64,000 nt of DNA from GCA-2687025 sp964473525 (GCA_964473525.1 CAYYPK010000004.1:186001-250000), one strand, 5' to 3'; positions 17,594 to 27,900 are shown, counted from the first letter of the stretch. Translations and numbers: made by a program. The notes: a model not told the origin generated them from the sequence alone.

Positions 17594-18238
17594 ATGGGTG
17601 AAACCGTGACGATCACTGGCGTGCATCACATCCCGCGCAAGTCGAGCCGTAGACGCATCGACCTGGAAGACGGGACATCCTTCAGCATGGACCTCGGTCT
17701 GCTGACGCGGCACGGCGTGCGCGTGGGTCTCGCTCTGGACGAGGAAACGCGTGAGGCGATGCTCGCGGAGGACGCCAAGGCGCGCGCCAAGTCCACCGCC
17801 ATGGACCTCATCCGCGTACGACCACGCACGCGCCGGGAGATGCTCAACCGGCTGGGGAAGAAGGGCTTCGACGAGGAGGCCGCCGAGCACGCGGTGCAGG
17901 CGCTCGAGGATCTCGGGTACATCTCCGACGAAGAATACGCCAGCGCCCACATCGACAGCAGGATGCGCGGCAAACCCAAAGGCCGCTACGCCATGCGCCG
18001 CGAGCTGCGCGAGAAGGGCATCGACCGGACGACAATCGACCGCGCACTGACCGCTGTGAGCGACGAAGACGAACGCGACGCCGCCATCCGCGTGGCGCAG
18101 GGACAACTCCCACAGTACCGGGCGCTCCCTCGCGAGGTCGCCCAGCGTCGCATGTACCAGTTCTTGCTTCGGCGCGGCTTCGCATATGAACATGTCTCGA
18201 CCGCCATGCGCGAGGTGATGGACGCCTCCCCGGAGTGA
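17594..18238 (+). CDS. recX: RecX family regulatory protein
   Basis: The 214-residue product has the three-helix RecX repeats. AMDLIRVRPRTRREMLNRLGKKGF is the first diagnostic stretch, followed by DEEYASAHIDSRM, KGRYAMRRELREKGI and ALPREVAQRRMYQFLLRRGF. RecX binds RecA filaments and limits their extension. The ATG is 4 nt after the comF stop, so these are probably co-transcribed. No recA gene is in the window. Confidence 0.93.
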   Translation: MGETVTITGVHHIPRKSSRRRIDLEDGTSFSMDLGLLTRHGVRVGLALDEETREAMLAEDAKARAKSTAMDLIRVRPRTRREMLNRLGKKGFDEEAAEHAVQALEDLGYISDEEYASAHIDSRMRGKPKGRYAMRRELREKGIDRTTIDRALTAVSDEDERDAAIRVAQGQLPQYRALPREVAQRRMYQFLLRRGFAYEHVSTAMREVMDASPE

Positions 18239-18262
18239 CTCCCGACCCCACCGGAACACGCC

Positions 18263-18559
18263 ATGAACTCCATAGCGGAATTCCTGACGATGCTCGTCGC
18301 CTGCGGCGCCGGCATCTCGGTGTTCGCCATCTACATGCACTACCGATCCAAGGGCATTGGAGTGCTGTTCGGCGGCCGCAGGAGAGTGGGTAAACGCGAC
18401 ATTGAGAACATGCAACGGGAGCTGAAGGCCCTGCGCGAACACGTCGAGGGCATGAGCGTGGACTCCCAGAAGTCGCAGGAGATGATGGCGGACATCCTCC
18501 TCAGCATTGAGGACCAAAGGCGCGCGTTGCACGCTGCCGACCCCGTAGACGTGGACTAG
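18263..18559 (+). CDS. Small membrane-anchored coiled-coil protein
   Basis: This 98-residue product has one transmembrane segment near the N-terminus (about residues 6-26, LTMLVACGAGISVFAIYMHY), a basic patch (GGRRRVGKRD), then a helical, coiled-coil-like stretch (IENMQRELKALREHVEGM). The layout resembles PspB, but similarity in sequence is weak. It follows recX by 24 nt, and GGAA lies before the ATG. Function unknown. Confidence 0.75.
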   Translation: MNSIAEFLTMLVACGAGISVFAIYMHYRSKGIGVLFGGRRRVGKRDIENMQRELKALREHVEGMSVDSQKSQEMMADILLSIEDQRRALHAADPVDVD

Positions 18560-18596
18560 GTCCCTCTCCCGCGACCACATTCCAGATCGGGCCGCC

Positions 18597-19553
18597 GTGA
18601 CTACCCAGCAGCACTTGGCTGTCTGCATCCAGCATGCGGGGAACGACATCGTCGCAGTTGAGTGCGCCAACCTGACAGGTGGCGTCCCTGACGAGCATGG
18701 CATTGCCGTGTGCGACAGCGTTGCCCTCGTAGCCCGGTCCGCGTATGTGCGCACGGGCGCGAACATCATCGCGCGCGGCGGTACGCTGGACGCCCTCCTC
18801 GCGGAGGTGGCTACGGCCAACTTCGACGCCACCGCCTTCCGTATTGAGGCGGTGCGCACGACCGAGCGATATGGCAGCAGCAGCCGGGACGCGATCATCG
18901 CCGTGGCCGACCGCCTGCGCGGCTTCTACCCAGACCTGGATGACCCGAAACACCGCTTTCTACTCGTCATGCGGGACGACGGTCTGTGGTTCGGGGAGAT
19001 CGTCACGGAGTACGCGCACGCGTATCGCCGTCACCACGACAAGCCGTACCAGACATCCAACGCGCTGCCACCGCGACTCGCCCGCGCGCTGGTGAACATC
19101 GTGTCGCCACCCGCGCGGGTGATTCTCGACCCGTGCTGTGGCAGCGCCTCCATACCCATGGAAGCCGCGGAGATGGGGCTGATGGTCCTCGCGTCCGACA
19201 GCAGCTCCATCGCGGTCGAGAAGGCGCGTGGGAATCTCGATCACTTCGGGTATGCCGCCCACGTCCATCAGGCGGACGCGCGAGAGTCGCTGCCCAAGGC
19301 AGACGCCGTGGTGACGGACCTACCCTATGGCATTCAGCTCGACTACGCGGCAGACGAGGCGCGGGACATCCTCGCGAGTTGCGCGCGCGCCGCGGCGGTC
19401 GGCGTCTTCGTCACGAAGGACGACATCACGCCCATGCTCGTAGACGCTGGGTGGCAAGACGTCGAGGCGCTCCGCCACCGGAAGCTGACGCGGTATACGA
19501 AGGGATTCGAGCGTACCGTGCATCGGGCGCGTAGCGCCGTGTTCGTGGGTTGA
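18597..19553 (+). CDS. TRM11/THUMP-type SAM-dependent RNA methyltransferase
   Basis: The 318-residue protein has a divergent N-terminal half. The C-terminal Rossmann methylase has VILDPCCGSASIPMEAAEMG as motif I near residue 175 and the catalytic TDLPYG (N/D-x-P-Y-type) near residue 240. This arrangement is that of tRNA/rRNA guanine-N2 methyltransferases related to TRM11 and TrmG10. The start is a GTG at 18597. The exact target base is unknown. Confidence 0.85.
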   Translation: MTTQQHLAVCIQHAGNDIVAVECANLTGGVPDEHGIAVCDSVALVARSAYVRTGANIIARGGTLDALLAEVATANFDATAFRIEAVRTTERYGSSSRDAIIAVADRLRGFYPDLDDPKHRFLLVMRDDGLWFGEIVTEYAHAYRRHHDKPYQTSNALPPRLARALVNIVSPPARVILDPCCGSASIPMEAAEMGLMVLASDSSSIAVEKARGNLDHFGYAAHVHQADARESLPKADAVVTDLPYGIQLDYAADEARDILASCARAAAVGVFVTKDDITPMLVDAGWQDVEALRHRKLTRYTKGFERTVHRARSAVFVG

Positions 19554-19881
19554 TCCGGTCGCTGCGGCGCACGGCGGCGGGTACAGGGCTAGCCGGCCTT
19601 CCAGACCCCTGAAACGGCGGCCTCCGGGTCTGACGGCTTCCCGAACATCTGGTGGCGCTCGGCCGTTTAGCCATGGGCCGCCTGATATGGCGCCGACGCC
19701 CTTTCGTCGGCGCGCTAAACAAGCGTAGAATAGTGGGTAACGTGAATCGGGGCTACATTCCGTCTACGGGGAGTGGTGGGGCAGTGCCGCAGCGAACGAC
19801 CCGCCCCGACCAGCATGGCGAGCACGCCGATGGACGCGCGTGGCATGGCGCGTCTCGCCGGCCGGACAGGAGCGCAACTGG
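19554..19881 (+). other. Intergenic region upstream of pafA with a nested inverted repeat (19665-19720)
   Basis: I see no convincing gene in this 328-bp gap and no pup-like small ORF ending in GGQ/GGE or SGE. It contains a strong nested inverted repeat. GTTTAGC (19665-19671) pairs with GCTAAAC (19714-19720), and inside it GCGCCGACG (19690-19698) pairs with CGTCGGCGC (19705-19713) around a 6-nt loop. It could be a terminator for the methylase gene or a structured leader for pafA. Confidence 0.55.
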
Positions 19882-21237
19882 GTGAAGCGCCGTATCTACG
19901 GGCTCGAAAACGAATACGGGATCATCTGCTCGGCGGATCGCCGGGGTGGGAAGGCGCTTTCCATCCAGAACGCGGTTATGTACCTGTTCCGCGAGATCAT
20001 CTCCGGCCGCATGTACCCCGATGTCTTCCTCGAAAACGGCGCCAGGTTCTATCAGGACATTGGCTGCCACCCGGAATACGCCACGCCCGAGTGTGACGAC
20101 GTGCGCGAGCTGGTCATGCACGACCGCGCGGGCGAACGCATCATCGAGTACCTCGCCAGCAGCGCCGAGGACAAGATGCGCCAGGACGGCTTCATGGGCC
20201 GCATATCCGTGTTCAAGAACAACACCGACACCCCCGGCAACACGTACGGATGCCACGAGAACTACCTGATGGACCGCAGCATCGGGTTCCGTCAGATGGC
20301 GACGCAACTGATCCCGTTCTTCGTGACGCGCCAGGTGTTCATCGGCGCGGGCAAGGTCCAAAAGGCGAACCGTGGCAGGTTCTCGATCTCCCAGCGCGCG
20401 CAGCACATCCGAGAAGACATCTCGATTGCCACCACAACGGCCCGGGGTATCATTAACACGCGCGACGAGCCGCACGCGGATCGCGAGAAGTACCGCAGGC
20501 TCCACGTGATCGTCGGCGACTCCAACATGTCGGAGTTCGTGACGTATCTGAAAGTGGGGACGACGGCTCTCATCCTCCAGATGATCGAGGAAGGCGCGCT
20601 GGACAAGCGCTTGGAACTGCGCGAGTCCGTGCGAGCCATCATGCAGATCTCCGAGGATCTGTCGTGCAAACGGGAAATAGAGCTGCAAAGCGGCAAGCGC
20701 ATGTCCGCGGTCGCCGTGCAGCGTGAGTATTGGAACCGGTCGGAGCAGTACTTCGCCCGCGAGACGGACCCGTTCATACGGGACGTCCTGGCGAAGTGGG
20801 ATCTCGTGCTGACGGGGCTCGAGACGAACCCGGATAGCCTCCACCGGCAGTTGGATTGGGTAGCTAAACGTCAGATTTTGGAACGCTACGTCGCGTCGCG
20901 CGGGCTGGATTGGGACAGCCACGCCGTCCTACGGCTCGACCTCGAATACCACAATATCGACACGAGCAAGGGCATCTTCTACCGCATGGAGCGGGACGAC
21001 ATGGTCGACCGTGTCGTGACCGACGACGAGATCGACGAGGCGATGCGGCAACCCCCCAAGACTACCCGGGCCGCTTTCCGCGGCCGCTTCGTGAAGCTAC
21101 AGAACGAGGGGAAGATACTGTGCGGCGTGAACTGGAGCTACATCCAGCTCTACGAGCCGTATCAGAAGCTATATCTATCCACGGACCCTCTGCAGCCGGA
21201 ATACGACGAAGCCAACCGGATGATTTACTCGATGTGA
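19882..21237 (+). CDS. pafA: Pup--protein ligase (PafA)
   Basis: The 451-residue enzyme is a PafA/Dop-family ligase that would couple the C-terminal Glu of a prokaryotic ubiquitin-like protein (Pup or UBact) to substrate lysines using ATP. It opens MKRRIYGLENEYGI with the metal-binding Glu9. The catalytic-base region is ARFYQDIGCHPEYATPECD (Asp59). FKNNTDTPGNTYGCHENYL and INTRDEPHADREKYRRLHV follow. GDSNMSE and the ARFYQDIG block resemble PafA more than Dop. The GTG at 19882 is chosen because AGGAG lies 9 nt upstream and it gives the standard N-terminus. No pup, dop, mpa or proteasome gene is in the window. Confidence 0.92.
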   Translation: MKRRIYGLENEYGIICSADRRGGKALSIQNAVMYLFREIISGRMYPDVFLENGARFYQDIGCHPEYATPECDDVRELVMHDRAGERIIEYLASSAEDKMRQDGFMGRISVFKNNTDTPGNTYGCHENYLMDRSIGFRQMATQLIPFFVTRQVFIGAGKVQKANRGRFSISQRAQHIREDISIATTTARGIINTRDEPHADREKYRRLHVIVGDSNMSEFVTYLKVGTTALILQMIEEGALDKRLELRESVRAIMQISEDLSCKREIELQSGKRMSAVAVQREYWNRSEQYFARETDPFIRDVLAKWDLVLTGLETNPDSLHRQLDWVAKRQILERYVASRGLDWDSHAVLRLDLEYHNIDTSKGIFYRMERDDMVDRVVTDDEIDEAMRQPPKTTRAAFRGRFVKLQNEGKILCGVNWSYIQLYEPYQKLYLSTDPLQPEYDEANRMIYSM

Positions 21238-21327
21238 CGCCCGTGACACCGCGGCGTCGCTACCTTCATGCGCGAGCCCGCGCTAGCTACATGCACTAGC
21301 CCACCCATAACAGACGGAGCCATCACT

Positions 21328-24045
21328 GTGCCAGAGAGCGGCAAGCACGTTTACTACTTTAGCCCCGAGCGGACGGAAGGTGACGCCACCTACCGCGAGC
21401 TACTGGGCGGCAAGGGCGCGAACCTCGCCGAGATGAGCCGTATCGGTCTGCCCGTTCCCGCAGGCTTCACGATCACGACCGACGTGTGCGTGGAGTATGT
21501 GGCCAACAACCACACCTACCCGGATGGCGTGGACACGCAGGTCGCCGAAGCGGTGAAGCTCGTCGAGGAGAGCACCGGATCCCTGTTCGGCGATGTCGAC
21601 AACCCGCTCCTCCTCTCGGTGCGCTCGGGCGCGCGCGAGTCGATGCCGGGCATGATGGACACTATCCTCAACCTCGGTCTGAACGACACGACTGTGGAAG
21701 GCCTCGCGAAGCTCACGAGCAACGACCGCTTCGCGTGGGACAGCTACCGACGTTTCGTCCAAATGTACGGCGATGTCGTCATGGGCGTGCAGCCGCAGAC
21801 GGAAGACGAACACGAGCCGTTCGACTCCGTGATGGACGCGCTCAAGGAGGAGCTTGGCGTCGAGGAGGATACGGACCTCACCGCCGACAACCTGCGAGAG
21901 CTGGTGTCCCGCTATAAGGCGCTCATTCGCGACCGCGTCGGCGAGGACTTCCCGCAGGATCCCACCGACCAACTGTGGGGAGCCATCAACGCCGTCTTCG
22001 GATCGTGGGAGAACGACCGCGCGGTTCTATACCGACGGCAGTACAACATCCCCCATAGCTGGGGCACCGCCGTCAACGTCCAGACGATGGTGTTCGGCAA
22101 CATGGGTTCGGACTCCGGCACGGGCGTCGCCTTCACCCGCGACCCTGCGACCGGCGAGAAGGTGTTCTACGGTGAATACCTCGTCGACGCGCAGGGCGAG
22201 GATGTCGTCGCGGGCGTGCGGACGCCGAAGCCCGTCGCCGAACTCCCGGGTGACTTCCCGGAAGCCTTCAAGGAACTCGAGGAGGTCCGCGAGACGCTGG
22301 AGACGCACTTCGGCGACATGCAGGACTTCGAGTTCACCATCGAGCGCGGCAAGCTGTTCATGCTGCAGACGCGCAACGGCAAGCGCACGGGGCTAGCCGC
22401 CGTCCGCATCGCCGTCGAGATGGAAGCCGAAGGCCTCATGGACTGGCAGACCGGGCTGGCTAAAGTCCCGGCGGACTCCCTCGACCACGTCCTGGCTCCG
22501 GTGTTCAACGCGGAGGAGATGGAGCGCGCTGAGAGCGAGAACCGTCTGCTGGCGACTGGACTTCCGGCCGGACCGGGAGCAGCCTCCGGCAAGGTGGCGT
22601 TCAGCGCCGCGCGCGCCGAGGAGATCGCTGCCGCAGGCGGCTCCGCGCTTCTCGTACGCGTCGAGACCAGCCCCGAAGACCTGCGCGGGATGATCGCCGC
22701 CGACGGTATTCTCACCGCGCGCGGCGGCGTCAGCAGCCACGCAGCGCTCGTCGCTCGTCAGATGGGTAAGGTCTGCGTCTGCGGATGCAGCGAACTCGTC
22801 ATCGACTACGAGAGCCGCACGATGAGAGCGGGCGACACCGTCATCAACGAGGGTGACGACCTGTCCATCGACGGCACGGCAGGCACGGTCTATGCTGGCC
22901 ACATCGCCGCTGCTCCGAGCGAGGCGGTTCAGGTGCTCGTCGACAAGTCGTTGGACGCCAACGACAGCTACATCTACCAGATGTTCGCCAAGGTCATGGA
23001 GTGGGCGGATCGAGCGCGACACCTGCGCGTCCGCACGAACGCCGACCAGCCGGACCAGGCAGCGAACGCCATCGCCTTCGGCGCAGAAGGCATTGGCCTC
23101 TGCCGCACGGAGCACATGTTCTTCGAGGGCGACCGCATCGTGGCGGTGCGCGAGATGATCCTCGCGGATTCGCTCGAAGGGCGTGAGCAGGCGCTGGCCA
23201 AGCTGTTGCCGATCCAGCGCGAGGACTTCGCGGGCATCTTCAAGGCGATGGACGGGCGACCGGTGACGATCCGCGCGCTCGACCCGCCGCTCCACGAGTT
23301 CCTCCCGCACGAGGATCACGAGATCGAAGCGGTCGCCGCGCAGTTGGGCGCGTCGGTGGACGAGGTGAAGGCGAAGATCGAAAGCCTCCACGAATCGAAC
23401 CCGATGCTCGGGCACCGCGGCTGCCGTCTCGGTATCGCGTACCCCGAGATCACCGCGATGCAGGCGCGCGCCATCATCGAAGCTGCGGTAGATGTCGCCG
23501 CGTCTGGCACGGCGGTCGACCCGGAGATCATGATCCCGCTCGTCGGGACCGAGAAGGAACTCGCTTTGCAGAAGGCCATTGTCGACGAGACGGCGGAAGC
23601 CGTCTTCGCCGAGAAGGGCAGCAAGGTCGATTACATGGTCGGCACGATGATCGAGGTGCCTCGCGCCGCGCTCGTCGCCGACAAGATCGCCGAGGAAGCT
23701 GAGTTCTTCAGCTTCGGCACGAACGACCTGACGCAGACGACGTTCGGCATCTCCCGGGACGACGCGGCAAAGTTCCTCCCCATCTACCTGGAGGAGGACA
23801 TCTACCCGCAGGATCCGTTCGTCGCGGTCGACCAGAGCGGCGTGGGTCAGCTCATGGAGATCGGCGTCGAGAAGGGTCGCGGCACCCGCGCGGACCTTAA
23901 GGTCGGCATCTGCGGCGAGCACGGCGGAGAACCTAGCTCCGTCGAGTTCTGCCACCGCATTGGTTTGGACTACGTGAGCTGCTCGCCCTTCCGCGTGCCG
24001 ATAGCGCGCCTTGCGGCGGCGCAGGCGGCCCTGAAGGACGCGTAG
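21328..24045 (+). CDS. ppdK: Pyruvate, phosphate dikinase
   Basis: The 905-residue enzyme interconverts pyruvate, ATP and phosphate with PEP, AMP and PPi. The N-terminal nucleotide domain begins YRELLGGKGANLAEMSRIGL, and RSGARESMPGMMDTILNLGL is its conserved loop. The swivelling phosphohistidine domain has RGGVSSHAALVARQMGK with the catalytic His. The C-terminal PEP/pyruvate TIM barrel shows GLCRTEHMFF, SFGTNDLTQTTFG and ICGEHGGEPSSVEF. The start is a GTG at 21328, 8 nt after GGAG; an in-frame ATG at 21268 would add 20 atypical residues. It probably supports gluconeogenic or PPi-linked glycolytic flux. Confidence 0.96.
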   Translation: MPESGKHVYYFSPERTEGDATYRELLGGKGANLAEMSRIGLPVPAGFTITTDVCVEYVANNHTYPDGVDTQVAEAVKLVEESTGSLFGDVDNPLLLSVRSGARESMPGMMDTILNLGLNDTTVEGLAKLTSNDRFAWDSYRRFVQMYGDVVMGVQPQTEDEHEPFDSVMDALKEELGVEEDTDLTADNLRELVSRYKALIRDRVGEDFPQDPTDQLWGAINAVFGSWENDRAVLYRRQYNIPHSWGTAVNVQTMVFGNMGSDSGTGVAFTRDPATGEKVFYGEYLVDAQGEDVVAGVRTPKPVAELPGDFPEAFKELEEVRETLETHFGDMQDFEFTIERGKLFMLQTRNGKRTGLAAVRIAVEMEAEGLMDWQTGLAKVPADSLDHVLAPVFNAEEMERAESENRLLATGLPAGPGAASGKVAFSAARAEEIAAAGGSALLVRVETSPEDLRGMIAADGILTARGGVSSHAALVARQMGKVCVCGCSELVIDYESRTMRAGDTVINEGDDLSIDGTAGTVYAGHIAAAPSEAVQVLVDKSLDANDSYIYQMFAKVMEWADRARHLRVRTNADQPDQAANAIAFGAEGIGLCRTEHMFFEGDRIVAVREMILADSLEGREQALAKLLPIQREDFAGIFKAMDGRPVTIRALDPPLHEFLPHEDHEIEAVAAQLGASVDEVKAKIESLHESNPMLGHRGCRLGIAYPEITAMQARAIIEAAVDVAASGTAVDPEIMIPLVGTEKELALQKAIVDETAEAVFAEKGSKVDYMVGTMIEVPRAALVADKIAEEAEFFSFGTNDLTQTTFGISRDDAAKFLPIYLEEDIYPQDPFVAVDQSGVGQLMEIGVEKGRGTRADLKVGICGEHGGEPSSVEFCHRIGLDYVSCSPFRVPIARLAAAQAALKDA

Positions 24046-24073
24046 TCACGGCACGAAGCACGTTTGGCGCATG

Positions 24074-24097
24074 GCGGGGAGCCACGGGGCTCCCCGC
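24074..24097 (+). terminator. Terminator-like hairpin after ppdK
   Basis: GCGGGGAGCC (24074-24083) pairs perfectly with GGCTCCCCGC (24088-24097) around a 4-nt loop, just after the ppdK stop. The following bases (TTGCCATCTCT) are only weakly T-rich. Confidence 0.55.
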
Positions 24098-24131
24098 TTG
24101 CCATCTCTAGTCAGAACCGCGGCGCCCTCGC

Positions 24132-24773
24132 ATGACCATGATTCCACTGCGCTACGCGTTCCAACCAGTCGCTGCCTGCCACCGCATGGCAAAGCCTCCA
24201 GCGCTGGACGGATCGTTCAATGCATGGTCTCGGAAATACCTGCTCCCAGACTGGCTCGCGGAGGAAGCGAACCCACCGTTTGCCACGGCGTACGCCGCGT
24301 GGGACGAGGCGTGTCTCTACTTTGGCTTCCAGGCGAATCTGCGTAGGCCTCCCCGCGCCATGCCGCGCCGGTTCTGGGCGGGCGACTGCGTCGAGGTGTT
24401 CCTCGATCTGCGCGGAACGCTGAAGCACAACGAATACACCGAACACTGCCATCACTTCTTCCTGTTGCCGCAAGGCGGGGGCAACAAGACGGCGCGCGCG
24501 GGTCGCTGCGAGCCGGGCGTCGAGCATCAGGTGGCAATAGCTCACGACGAGACGGTGACGGTGGCGTCGGAGGCATTCCCACAAGGGTATCGTATGGAGG
24601 CCGCGTTCCCTCGCGCCGCCATTCCCACCTACGATCCCGCTGGGTTCCCGAACATCGGCTTCAACTACATCATTAGGGAAGCGAGCGGCCGGACGCAGTT
24701 CTGGTCCGTCGGTCCAGAACTACAGGCTTTTCGTGACCCCAGCACCTGGGGTTCACTGGAGCTAGGCGACTAG
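24132..24773 (+). CDS. CBM9/DOMON-like carbohydrate-binding protein
   Basis: The 213-residue protein fits the carbohydrate-binding family 9-like beta-sandwich. PPALDGSFNAWSR begins the domain, followed by AAWDEACLYFGFQAN, WAGDCVEVFLDLRG, a late GYRMEAAFPRAAIP and FNYIIREASGRTQFWS. There is no signal peptide, although most relatives are exported, and no catalytic domain is attached. It is probably a sugar- or heme-type ligand-binding module of unknown role. Confidence 0.82.
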   Translation: MTMIPLRYAFQPVAACHRMAKPPALDGSFNAWSRKYLLPDWLAEEANPPFATAYAAWDEACLYFGFQANLRRPPRAMPRRFWAGDCVEVFLDLRGTLKHNEYTEHCHHFFLLPQGGGNKTARAGRCEPGVEHQVAIAHDETVTVASEAFPQGYRMEAAFPRAAIPTYDPAGFPNIGFNYIIREASGRTQFWSVGPELQAFRDPSTWGSLELGD

Positions 24774-24836
24774 GGTGGCGGGCTCCGTATTCCCTGTGTC
24801 CATGCGCCTCACGCGGGTTCCTGCGTCCGATAGTCG

Positions 24837-24865
24837 TTGCACGCCGGCCGTTGTCGATATAGGAT
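24837..24865 (+). promoter_or_regulatory. Predicted sigma70-type promoter of the cyclase gene
   Basis: TTGCAC (24837-24842), a 17-nt spacer and TAGGAT (24860-24865) lie 94 nt before the start of the cyclase-AAA-TPR gene. Confidence 0.45.
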
Positions 24866-24958
24866 ACATAGTGTAGGATGCGTGTGCGACCGATGCAGGA
24901 ATCTGCGGCTTGTCATGTACCCCGCCGCCCTGACAAGTAAGCTCGGATGGAGTGCTGA

Positions 24959-27900
24959 ATGGTAAGTTCCGACGACCAACAGGCTGAAGACGCATTGTCC
25001 CCAGAAGAGGGATCGGCCACTCCCGACGCTCTGGAGACCGGTCATTCCTTGACCCACGAAGAGGAAGAGGCCCTCGACGACGAAGTACTCGCCGAGATGG
25101 AGGGCGTCGAGCAGGACGAGACCCGAGGCGGTCAGCGCACGATCAGCGTCATCTTCGCTTCGATCCATGGGTTCGACACCGAGTCGGACATGCACCATGA
25201 TGAGATCGAAGAAGTCGCCATGAAGAAGGCGGGATTCGACGGCGCGCTCACGGCCGCCATCGAGGAGTGCGGCGGAACGATCGACAAGATCATCCGCGGG
25301 TTCTTCATGGCTACGTTCGGCACGACGAACGCGACAAAGGACGACCCGGTCCTCGCCGTCCTCGGCGGCATGAGGATGTGCAAGATCGCTGACGAATACG
25401 ACGCCGAGGTGCACGTCGGAGTCAACACTGGGCACGCGTGGGTCGGACAGATCAAGACCGAGCGCACCATCGACACGACGGTGATCGGTGACGCGGTGAA
25501 CCTATCGGCGCGACTCAAGACCCAAGCGGCCAAGAACCAGGTCGTCTGTAGCCCGGACGCGTACGAGCAGACCAAAGACTTCTTCGAGTACGAGGTCTTG
25601 CGCGAACTGCCGCCCGGCACCCTGAAGGGTATAGAGCGGTCGATGACCGTGTACGAGCCCATCGCGAGCACCGAGAAAGCGGAGTCGCTCGCGAACCTGC
25701 GCGGTGGCGATGACGACCGCTTGGCCGAACTCGAAGAGCACATCCCTGAGTATCTGAAGGCGAAGATCGCCGAGGGCGCTAGCCGGCTCCAGGGCGAGCG
25801 CAAGATGGTGACGCTCCTGTACTCGGACGTTAGTGGCTTCACAGCGCTCAGCGAGAAATACGCCACGGAGCCGGAGCTCATCGCCGAGGTGATGAACCGC
25901 TGCCACAAGCGCCTCGGTGACATCGTCTACAAACACGAGGGCGTTGTAGACAAGCTGGTCGGCGACGAGATAATGGCGATCTTCGGCGCGCCGATCATGC
26001 ACGAGGACGACCCGGAACGCGCCATTCTCTGCGCACTCGAGATGCAGGAGGAAATGGGACGTGTGAGCGAGGAGGTGCAGGAGGAACTTAAGGTTCCGCC
26101 GCTAAGCGTGCACATCGGTATCAATACGGGCCGCGTGTCCATCGGGAACCTGATTCCCGGCTCGACGCGGATGGACTACACAGTCATCGGCGAGCCGACG
26201 GAACTCGCGGAGGAACTTGAGGACATCTCGGTGGGCGGCGAGACCATCGTCGGTCAGCGTACCTACCGGATGACGCGCGCGCTCTACGACTTCGAGGAAC
26301 GTGGTCCCATCCACATCGGTGGCAAGGATGTCCCGGTATATCTCGTCGCTGGCAAGAAGGAAGAGAGCGACTCGAAGCGGGGACTGACCGAGATGGGCGA
26401 CGTGCCCATGATCGGTCGCCAGAAGCAGTACGACCAGGCCATGGCGTGCCTGGATGCCATCTTCGACGGGCAGAGCCCCATCTCGACGACTATCGGTGAG
26501 GCTGGCTACGGTAAGTCGCGGCTCATGCGCGAGACGCGGGATGCGCTACTGGAACGTGGCGGGCTCTGGTTCTTCGGCGCCTGCTTCCCCAACACCGAGC
26601 AGCAGGGCTACTCTCTGTTCTTGCGCATCTTCGAGTCGTACTTCGACGTCAAGGACGCGGACTCCGAGAGCGTGCGCCGCACGAAGCTGACGGAGAAGCT
26701 CAACGAGGTGTACGACGGCGACACCGAGGCCGTCGAGGACATCCTGCCGTACATCGGTAACATGATGTCCATCACGTTCGAGGGAGCTCTCGGAGACAAG
26801 GTAGGCTTCCTCGACCCTGAGCAGCTGCAGCGTCGAACGTTCGTGGCGATACGCGACCTGTTCGTACACGAGTCGAACCGGCAGCCGATCATCGTGGCCC
26901 TGGATGACCTTCACTGGCTCGACAACGTCTCGAACGACCTCATCTACTTCCTCCTCGAGAACGTCTACGACGCGCCCGTCTGGTTCATGAACATCTACCG
27001 CCCTGAGCGTCGCGACCTGTGCTGGGCTATCGCCGAGACGGCAGCGGAGCGGTACGCGGAACGCTACACGGCGATCGCCATTGAGCCGCTGAGCCCAGAG
27101 GCACAGGTGGAACTGTGCGACGCGCTCCTGCCGATGGGCGACGACGGCACGGACATCAAGGCGACCATCGTCGAGAAGTCAGGCGGGAACCCCTTCTACA
27201 TGGAGGAGTTCATTCGCGTACTCCTCGACGACGAGTTCATCGAGAAGCAGGGAGAGGTCTGGGTTCTCATCCGCGACGTGTCGGAATTCGCCGTCCCGGA
27301 CACGCTGGACCAGATGCTCAGCGCGCGCATCGACAAGCTGCCCGACGCCTCCAAGGAGGTGCTGCAGTCGGCGTCCGTGGTCGGGCGGAAGTTCGAGCAC
27401 GACACGCTCATGGACGCCGTTGAGGACGCGAGCGACCTCGACGACTGTCTCTCCTACCTGAGCGACCTGGACTTCGTCGAGGAGGCGACGGTCGACCCGC
27501 TGGAGTACATCTTCGGCCACATCGTCACGTTCGAGATCTCGTACAGCGCGATCGTGGTTGGGCGCAGGCGTCAGATCCACCAGAAGGTGGGCGACAGCTT
27601 CGAGGACAGGCACGGCGACAACCTGAATCCGTTCATCGAGTTGCTCGCTTACCACTACGCGGAGAGCACCGAGCGACCGAAGGCGATCCACTACCTCGGC
27701 GCCGCAGGCTCCAAAGCCCGCGACATGTTCAATAACAAGGACGCCGTCACGTTCTACGAGCGTGGGTTGGAGTTCGTCGGGCGGGTTGACGACCCAGATC
27801 GTGACGACCATCTCGAGATCCTTGACGGTCTTGGCGACGTGTATGCCGTGCTGGGGCAGTACGAAGACGGTATCGAGGCCATCAACAGCGCGATGGGGCT

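Noticed and set aside
17420..18898. 492-codon minus-strand frame across recX and its neighbours
   Set aside because: It is antisense to three supported genes (end of comF, recX, small membrane protein) with recognisable families.
19652..19885. Possible pup-like small ORF before pafA
   Set aside because: The product ends SRRPDRSATG, with no GGQ/GGE or RQRSGE-type ending and no Pup helix.
22393..23955. 520-codon open frame antisense to ppdK
   Set aside because: It is a mirror of a clear GC-rich gene; composition is Arg/Asp/Leu-rich without family motifs. Similar mirrors exist for argS (35553-37115), the cyclase (27179-28969) and pafA (19753-20922).
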